From assembly GCA_945869675.1 (NCBI GenBank), contig CAMBPS010000015.1, positions 1 to 48,990 on the forward strand: a DNA stretch of 48,990 bases, in the 5' to 3' direction. The notes below the pieces were generated by a model. The model saw only the letters and a list, made by a program, of their open reading frames with translations. It ran no database searches and was not told the DNA's origin. This DNA is from Prosthecobacter debontii (lineage in GTDB: Bacteria; Verrucomicrobiota; Verrucomicrobiia; Verrucomicrobiales; Verrucomicrobiaceae). A program made the translations under genes and the position numbers. How positions within the stretch are numbered: position 1 is the stretch's first letter; the number at the start of each line of letters is the position of its first letter. Below are positions 44,100 through 48,990 of this stretch, piece after piece.

Positions 44100-46532
44100 T
44101 CATTCCTCCTCGCGGGCCGTTTGTCCGGTGAGACTCAGGACAATGCGGAATCCAACGTCAGGAAGCTGATCCGTGATCAAGACCTTACGGCGGTAAGACG
44201 CCAGTAACTGACGAGGATCAGCCGTCATGAAGGAGCCCCCGCGCGCTACGCCCTCATTCGGCGCAGCAGCCCAGCTGTCGGAAACCCATTCCCAGACGTT
44301 GCCCGAGAGATCAAAGAGCTGGGTTCGGGCATCAATCTTATAACTGCCCACCTTAGCCGCTCCCGCCTGACCGTCGTCATAACCAGGAATGCGAGATTTG
44401 CCTTTGGGATCAGCCGTTTTGTCTAAAAAGTTACCCGTCTTGGCCGGCGGGATCGCGGTGAATCCCCAGGGGTAAAAGCCACCAATACTGCCACTGCGCA
44501 GTGAGGCCGTAGCGCCGATTTCACGCGGTAAATTCGCTGCCATGCTCCATTCATCATCTGTGGGGAGTCGGTACTCCTGATCGGGTTCCAGCAGGCCTTT
44601 GGCTCGCTCTTGATCCGTGAGCCAGCGGCAAAATTGCTCTGCTTCCGTGCGGGAAACTTGTGTCACTGGGAACTCAAGATCCTTCTCCAAAATACGACCC
44701 GCTGTCTTGGCCAGTTTGGTGCTCAACGCAAACTCCGTGAAGTCACTGCGCCGTGTCTCATGGGTCGCTAGCATGGCTTTTCCTAGAGGCACCAGTTTCA
44801 TGCCAAGACTGTTTTCCCAAGGCTTGCCAAAGACGATAGCTCCCGTGGATTTTAGCCGTGGATTAAAGCTCAGGCTTTGCCCGCTTTTCAGGTTGCCTGT
44901 GATGAACTCACTCTTGTAACCCGGTAGACGCAATTCATAATTAAACGCAGCTGCTCGCGCCTTGTTTTGCGTCAAAGGCGTGCGTCCGATCAGCAGGTCC
45001 GCTTGATAGATTTCAGCCCCGCGTGGATTGCTGTCGATCACGATCCGCCCAGAGATCACTTTCACGATTTCGGTTTTGAGGGCCTCCCGGCCAGCGCTTG
45101 GCTTCATGCCTGCTGGTAGCGGGATCTCCGCTGGGAACCAAGCATACTCATGGTCCACATCCAGCCTACCGCTTTGGCGATCCCGGCTTGTCATCCAGGC
45201 GCAGAATGCGTCCGCATCCGCCGCAGGAACCATCACACAATTCAGCGTACGCTTATCCTTAGAAACAAAAGGCACGACATCAAAGGAGGCCGCCCGCAAA
45301 GTCGCCTCTAAAAAGGAGCGGAATTGAGCCACTTCTACTGGCAGATCAGCCACATGGCGATCTTTGGAGAAGCTAAACCACTGACCATAAATATTCTTCC
45401 AAGGCTTTCCATTTTGCGGCTGGATCGGGGCAGGGGCAGGTTTTGTCGGTAGCGGCAGTTCGTAGGCCCACTCATTTTGATATTTCGTCGCTGTCAGGGC
45501 CGCACCCGCCATGGCAGAGCCTACTAGTGTGAAAAAAAGCGCCCTCGTGAAGCGGCGGCTCAAGCTCTCTTCCCGCTTCTGCCCGACTAGCTGCAGCGCC
45601 TCAGCAAAGTCGCCGGCAGTTTGATAACGCTCCTTTAAATCAGGTGCACAGGCTCGGCAAATCACTCGATTCAGATCCAGCCAGAAAGGCCACTCCTCAT
45701 CACTGAGATTTGAAGGAATCTCAGGGAATTCCATGCGGTCCTTTCCACTGCTCATTTCATAGAGCACCTTTCCCAAACTATAAACGTCCGCTTGCGCTGT
45801 GCCTGGTCCTTCGGGCGGCACAAACCCCTCGGTGCCGACAAAGGTTCGTTCACCAAGGCCAGCCACCAGACCAATGTCTGCCAGCTTGCACACGCCGCCG
45901 CAGAAAATGATGTTAGAAGGCTTGATGTCACGATGTGTCAGCCCACGATGATGCATGTAATGCAGCGCATCTGCCATATACACACCTGCATCACGGCAAA
46001 AGACAACATCCAGCCTGCCGTGGCGCTTCATATCCGTGCCGAGAGTTCGCGGCACATAGGTCTGCACACTTGCAAAGTTGTGCCCCTCCTCCGCATCATC
46101 GGCCAGCTCCATCACACAGTAATAAAAGCCACGCGTCTCATTCCAGCCCACATGCAAGATGTGAACCAGACAGGGGTGCCCACGTGAGATGGGCTCAAAC
46201 TGCTGAATGCCCAGAAACTCGCGATGAAAGGTCTTGGTCAGTTCAAAGTCCTCCCGCCAGACAATCTTCACCGCCCTGTAGGCACCTGTCACACTCTGTG
46301 CCAGCCACACCTCACCATAGGCCCCGGAACCGATCCTTTTGATGAGTGTGTAATCTGGGATCACCAAATCATCCCGGTGTGTCAGCGGATCGCCTACGGC
46401 ACGCGGCCCTTTTGGCGCACGTTTTGGCGGCGGCGGCAGTTCCACATTCGTCTCAGGAGCTCCAGCAGGTATCACCCCTTCTTCGGGCGCAGAGGCGTCC
46501 GGGGGCAGTGAATCTGGAGTCGGTTCGGTCAT
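44100..46532 (-). CDS. Ser/Thr protein kinase with PEGA and formylglycine-generating-enzyme-like domains
   Basis: An 810-residue membrane protein. Residues 60-320 are a Hanks-type kinase: GSGAYGEVWLA (68-78), Lys89 in AVKIVW, HRDIKPSN (200-207) and DIG (219-221) in place of the usual DFG. One transmembrane helix follows (about 335-355). The outer part has a degenerate FGE-like segment (about 380-490), a PEGA domain (IVIDSNPRGAEIYQADLLIGRTPL) and a full FGE/sulfatase-modifying-type domain (NSLGMKLVPLG, EYRLPTDDEWSMAANL, SGNVWEWVSDSW, ARGGSFMTADPR). PEGA and FGE-type domains often sense or bind surface ligands; catalytic formylglycine activity is not shown. Kinases with FGE tails are typical of Verrucomicrobiota and Planctomycetota. 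Confidence 0.92.
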   Translation of the reverse strand: MTEPTPDSLPPDASAPEEGVIPAGAPETNVELPPPPKRAPKGPRAVGDPLTHRDDLVIPDYTLIKRIGSGAYGEVWLAQSVTGAYRAVKIVWREDFELTKTFHREFLGIQQFEPISRGHPCLVHILHVGWNETRGFYYCVMELADDAEEGHNFASVQTYVPRTLGTDMKRHGRLDVVFCRDAGVYMADALHYMHHRGLTHRDIKPSNIIFCGGVCKLADIGLVAGLGERTFVGTEGFVPPEGPGTAQADVYSLGKVLYEMSSGKDRMEFPEIPSNLSDEEWPFWLDLNRVICRACAPDLKERYQTAGDFAEALQLVGQKREESLSRRFTRALFFTLVGSAMAGAALTATKYQNEWAYELPLPTKPAPAPIQPQNGKPWKNIYGQWFSFSKDRHVADLPVEVAQFRSFLEATLRAASFDVVPFVSKDKRTLNCVMVPAADADAFCAWMTSRDRQSGRLDVDHEYAWFPAEIPLPAGMKPSAGREALKTEIVKVISGRIVIDSNPRGAEIYQADLLIGRTPLTQNKARAAAFNYELRLPGYKSEFITGNLKSGQSLSFNPRLKSTGAIVFGKPWENSLGMKLVPLGKAMLATHETRRSDFTEFALSTKLAKTAGRILEKDLEFPVTQVSRTEAEQFCRWLTDQERAKGLLEPDQEYRLPTDDEWSMAANLPREIGATASLRSGSIGGFYPWGFTAIPPAKTGNFLDKTADPKGKSRIPGYDDGQAGAAKVGSYKIDARTQLFDLSGNVWEWVSDSWAAAPNEGVARGGSFMTADPRQLLASYRRKVLITDQLPDVGFRIVLSLTGQTAREEE

Positions 46533-46583
46533 GAGTCAGTCCAAGACTACGCAGCAGCCCTGCCGGAGACAACCTTCCTCTGC

Positions 46584-46600
46584 ATTTGTCGGCAACAAAT
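46584..46600. promoter_or_regulatory. Inverted repeat between divergent genes
   Basis: ATTTGT (46584-46589) and ACAAAT (46595-46600) with a 5-base spacer lie between the divergent kinase gene and the secreted-protein gene. The spacing suits an operator, but no regulator is known. Confidence 0.25.
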
Positions 46601-46682
46601 CTTTAGGAACAGAATCTCATGGTTTCTGATTGGAAAATAAGCTGACTCTGCGCTTGTTTTACAGAATCCAATCCGCAAATCC

Positions 46683-47060
46683 ATGAACTATCTCCTGATC
46701 GTCGCACTGATCTGCATTTCCGCGTTCGTCACTCAGGCTCAACTGCCTGCGAAGGAGCCCAATAAAATTGGCACGACGGCTGATTTCCGTGACCTGTTGC
46801 TGACAAACAAGTGGTCATGGCGCAACGTCAGCGCAGCTGTGCCCGACCGCGAATGCGTCTTCATGCCCGACGGAACGTTTCGCCATCCCAACTTCACGGC
46901 CAGATTTACGATCAAGGACATCAAAACCGTTGAACTTAACCGCAGGAAGGACGGGAAGGCTGAACGAGCCGTGATGAACTTCCATCCTGATTACCTGAGC
47001 TTCGAGGTTCTCGACTTCGATAAGGCGCGAAGAATCACCGGAAAGCGGCTCCCAAAATAG
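46683..47060 (+). CDS. Small secreted protein, unknown function
   Basis: A 125-residue protein with a signal peptide (residues 1-19, ending TQAQ). The remainder reads like a small beta-rich domain: NKWSWRNVSA, CVFMPDGTFRHPNFTARFTIKD and MNFHPDYLSFEVLD. A W-x-W plus F-x-x-DGTF pattern recalls lipocalin-like secreted proteins of Planctomycetota/Verrucomicrobiota, but I do not recognise a named family. It lies 19 bases before another secreted protein on the same strand, so the two are probably cotranscribed. Confidence 0.7.
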   Translation: MNYLLIVALICISAFVTQAQLPAKEPNKIGTTADFRDLLLTNKWSWRNVSAAVPDRECVFMPDGTFRHPNFTARFTIKDIKTVELNRRKDGKAERAVMNFHPDYLSFEVLDFDKARRITGKRLPK

Positions 47061-47079
47061 CGACTTCACTTCAAAGGTC

Positions 47080-47673
47080 ATGAACCGAACATTCCTCACC
47101 ATCGGCGTCGCATTAATTTGCTGTCATATCGCCTATGGCAGCGATGATGTGCCTCCGGCAATTGCCGTGTCGATAGAAGGTTGCGGCATGAGACTGGATT
47201 GGCAGTCGTATCCGCGGATCATTATGGCCGTCTGGCCTGACGGTAAGATTATCTGGTCAGAAGATCCGACCAAGGGTGGGCCTCCATTTCGGGTTTCACG
47301 AATTGAGCCAGCCAAGATACAAGCATTGCTAAAGAAGTTCGAGAAGAAGTCGGTCCTGCAGATCGACGAGTTCAGGCATTCGTGGGTTGTCCCAGATTCC
47401 ACCTATCACTCCATTTGGCTCAGCACTGGCGCGGAGCACCTTCGAGTGAAGACCTCTCACGAGCTATTCGAGTCGAACTCCAACTTAGTAGTCGCCAATG
47501 GCTATGTTTCGAGTCTGGAAGGACGCAAGCGTGAGGAGGTCATCACATCAGATACCCAAAATTTTCAAGCGTTTCGGAAGCTTTGGACTGATCTTAGGAC
47601 TTCGATCTCCCGTCTCATTCCTCTGAAAGGAAATCCCCTCGCCGAACCATTAAAGCTGAAACTAGCGAAATGA
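47080..47673 (+). CDS. Secreted protein, unknown function
   Basis: A 197-residue protein with an N-terminal signal peptide (about residues 1-20, ending AYGSD). The core alternates beta-type strands (YPRIIMAVWPDGKIIWSED and FRVSRIEPAKIQALLKKF), then VPDSTYHSIWLSTGAEHLRV and a helical end (AFRKLWTDLRTSISRL). The WPDGKIIWSED segment followed by a helix resembles small periplasmic domains seen with other Verrucomicrobiota secreted proteins. I do not recognise the family. It lies 19 bases downstream of a similar small secreted protein. Confidence 0.7.
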   Translation: MNRTFLTIGVALICCHIAYGSDDVPPAIAVSIEGCGMRLDWQSYPRIIMAVWPDGKIIWSEDPTKGGPPFRVSRIEPAKIQALLKKFEKKSVLQIDEFRHSWVVPDSTYHSIWLSTGAEHLRVKTSHELFESNSNLVVANGYVSSLEGRKREEVITSDTQNFQAFRKLWTDLRTSISRLIPLKGNPLAEPLKLKLAK

Positions 47674-47794
47674 TGGTAGAACATTCAAGGGGCGATGGAC
47701 CCTTTGTGCATCCTTAGATTCGCAGTCAGGCCAGAGAGTCGGGTGTTCACCTGACGGCGATATTTGAGCGCTGTTTGGAAAGGCATGTGTTATT

Positions 47795-47858
47795 GGCTCG
47801 GAGGCGCAGCCTCTCGAGGATAGTCTACCTTCCAGCAGCAAGCTTTCGCTGCGGCTCG
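47795..47858. repeat. Structured intergenic element with two short hairpins flanked by GGCTCG
   Basis: The stretch has GAGGC/GCCTC (47801-47813, loop of 3) and GCAGC/GCTGC (47835-47852, loop of 8), framed by the same 6-mer GGCTCG at both ends (47795-47800 and 47853-47858). It looks like a small dispersed intergenic repeat, but this is from pattern only and needs a genome comparison. Confidence 0.35.
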
Positions 47859-47945
47859 TGGCGTCTTTTGGGCTAAAGGCATAAAAAATTGGTGTCAAAA
47901 GTTCTATACTCGCTATTTCCTACTGCTCCCTCGACTCAACCGAAA

Positions 47946-48990
47946 ATGAATACCCCTCAGACCTTCACCACCGGCAACGGATCCACTGGCCAATTTTACT
48001 CTCTGCCTGAACTCGAAAAAGCCGGTGTCGGCAAAGTCTCACGACTGCCGGTTTCGATACGCATCGTGTTGGAGTCTCTGCTGCGTAATTTGGATGGGAA
48101 AAAGGTCTTTGAGCAAGATGTCAAAAATCTGGCTAACTGGAATGCGAAGAACCCTGGCGACTACGAGATCCCGTTCACCGTTGCTCGTATCGTGCTTCAA
48201 GACTTCACCGGAGTGCCGCTTCTCGTCGATCTGGCTGCGATGCGCTCGAAAGTGAAAGAACTCGGTCAGAATCCGAAAATTGTGGAGCCTCTCGTGCCTG
48301 TCGATCTCGTGGTCGATCACAGTGTGCAGGTCGATTTCGCCGGCACTCAGGCGGCCTTGAATCAAAATCTGGCGCTGGAGTTTGAGCGTAACCGCGAGCG
48401 TTATGAGTTCCTTAAATGGGGTGAGCAGGCTTTCGATACGTTTAAAGTCGTGCCTCCAGGCATCGGCATCGTGCATCAGGTGAACCTGGAATACCTGGCT
48501 AAAGGCGTGCTGGAAAAAGACGGTGTTTTTTATCCCGATACGCTCGTTGGCACGGATAGCCACACGACCATGATCAACGGCCTCGGCGTCGTGGCTTGGG
48601 GCGTCGGCGGGATCGAAGCTGAGGCGGGCATGCTCGGCCAACCCGTGACCTTCTTGGTTCCTGAAGTCGTCGGCGTTTATCTAACTGGCGCACTGAAGGA
48701 AGGTGTAACGGCCACTGACTTGGCGCTGCATTGCACGCAGATGCTGCGCAAGCATGGGGTTGTTGGCAAATTTGTCGAATTCTACGGTCCAGGCGCTGAA
48801 AGCCTGCCGCTGCCAGACCGCGCGACCATAGCCAACATGGCCCCTGAATACGGTGCGACGATGGGCTTCTTCCCGATCGACGAAGAGTGCGTGAACTACC
48901 TGCGTGGTACAGGCCGCAGCGAGGAACTCTGCAGCACTTACAAGAACTATTACACGGCTCAGGGGATGTTTGGCATCCCGAAAAAAGGTG
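47946..48990 (+). CDS. acnA: Aconitate hydratase (AcnA type), 3' end cut by window edge
   Basis: The visible 348 residues are the N-terminal third of an approximately 890-residue aconitase of the TCA cycle, which interconverts citrate and isocitrate using a 4Fe-4S cluster. Conserved stretches are [56 protein letters not shown] and [55 protein letters not shown] is the last visible conserved stretch. The cluster-ligand cysteines lie further on, outside the window. The ATG at 47946 has no clear ribosome binding site. Confidence 0.95.
   Translation, partial: MNTPQTFTTGNGSTGQFYSLPELEKAGVGKVSRLPVSIRIVLESLLRNLDGKKVFEQDVKNLANWNAKNPGDYEIPFTVARIVLQDFTGVPLLVDLAAMRSKVKELGQNPKIVEPLVPVDLVVDHSVQVDFAGTQAALNQNLALEFERNRERYEFLKWGEQAFDTFKVVPPGIGIVHQVNLEYLAKGVLEKDGVFYPDTLVGTDSHTTMINGLGVVAWGVGGIEAEAGMLGQPVTFLVPEVVGVYLTGALKEGVTATDLALHCTQMLRKHGVVGKFVEFYGPGAESLPLPDRATIANMAPEYGATMGFFPIDEECVNYLRGTGRSEELCSTYKNYYTAQGMFGIPKKG

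Noticed and set aside
47662..47898. Minus-strand 78-codon frame upstream of aconitase
   Set aside because: It coincides with the structured repeat element and has no protein features.

Overview
The window looks like a chromosomal segment of a Verrucomicrobiota bacterium, most likely near Verrucomicrobiaceae/Prosthecobacter. This is inferred from gene content: an exosortase with a fused EpsI domain, a FecR-domain protein with a carbohydrate-binding-like tail, a planctomycete-type cytochrome c with leucine-rich repeats, a neutral ceramidase-LamG fusion, and kinase/FGE and FHA proteins. No species was identified by search. Coding density is high. There are no insertion sequences, phage genes, CRISPR arrays or rRNA. 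Many starts lack a clear Shine-Dalgarno sequence.

Layout. 1-3.9 kb: end of a FecR-like protein, a membrane-anchored coiled-coil/HEAT-like protein, and an exosortase. 3.9-9.2 kb: class III aminotransferase, DJ-1/PfpI protein, winged-helix regulator, SDR oxidoreductase, and a CbiX/DR2241-type chelatase-like protein. 9.2-16.2 kb: an apparent operon (promoter candidate at 16186-16214, minus strand) of a 1667-aa FHA/coiled-coil protein whose C-terminus resembles GrpE, a lid-less Hsp70, and a 114-aa protein with a possible degenerate J-like end. 16.4-23.6 kb: the cell-shape cluster mreB-mreC-mreD-PBP2 followed by an RNase E/G gene and a membrane-anchored protein. 23.8-29.4 kb: secreted YdjY and prenyltransferase-repeat proteins, a YugP-type zinc peptidase, an ArsR-methyltransferase fusion, a GGQ release-factor-like protein, two tRNA-Lys genes, and the cytochrome/LRR protein. 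29.5-35.9 kb: glgC, a lipoprotein, an FtsB-like protein next to enolase, and the ceramidase. 35.9-39.4 kb: an MglA-type GTPase coupled to a 951-aa protein ending in a Roadblock domain. 39.7-46.5 kb: peroxiredoxin, glmS, mnmE, an ArsC/Spx-like protein, and a kinase-PEGA-FGE fusion. 46.7-49 kb: two unrecognised secreted proteins and the 5' part of aconitase, cut by the right edge.

The two most interesting loci each pair a known switch or motor with an unusual giant partner. One is the Hsp70 triad, where an FHA coiled coil appears to carry the nucleotide-exchange module. The other is the MglA-Roadblock pair, where the putative GTPase regulator sits at the end of a long disordered Pro/Ser/Ala/Gln-rich protein. 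Both are inferences from residue patterns and gene order and need structure prediction and comparative genomics.
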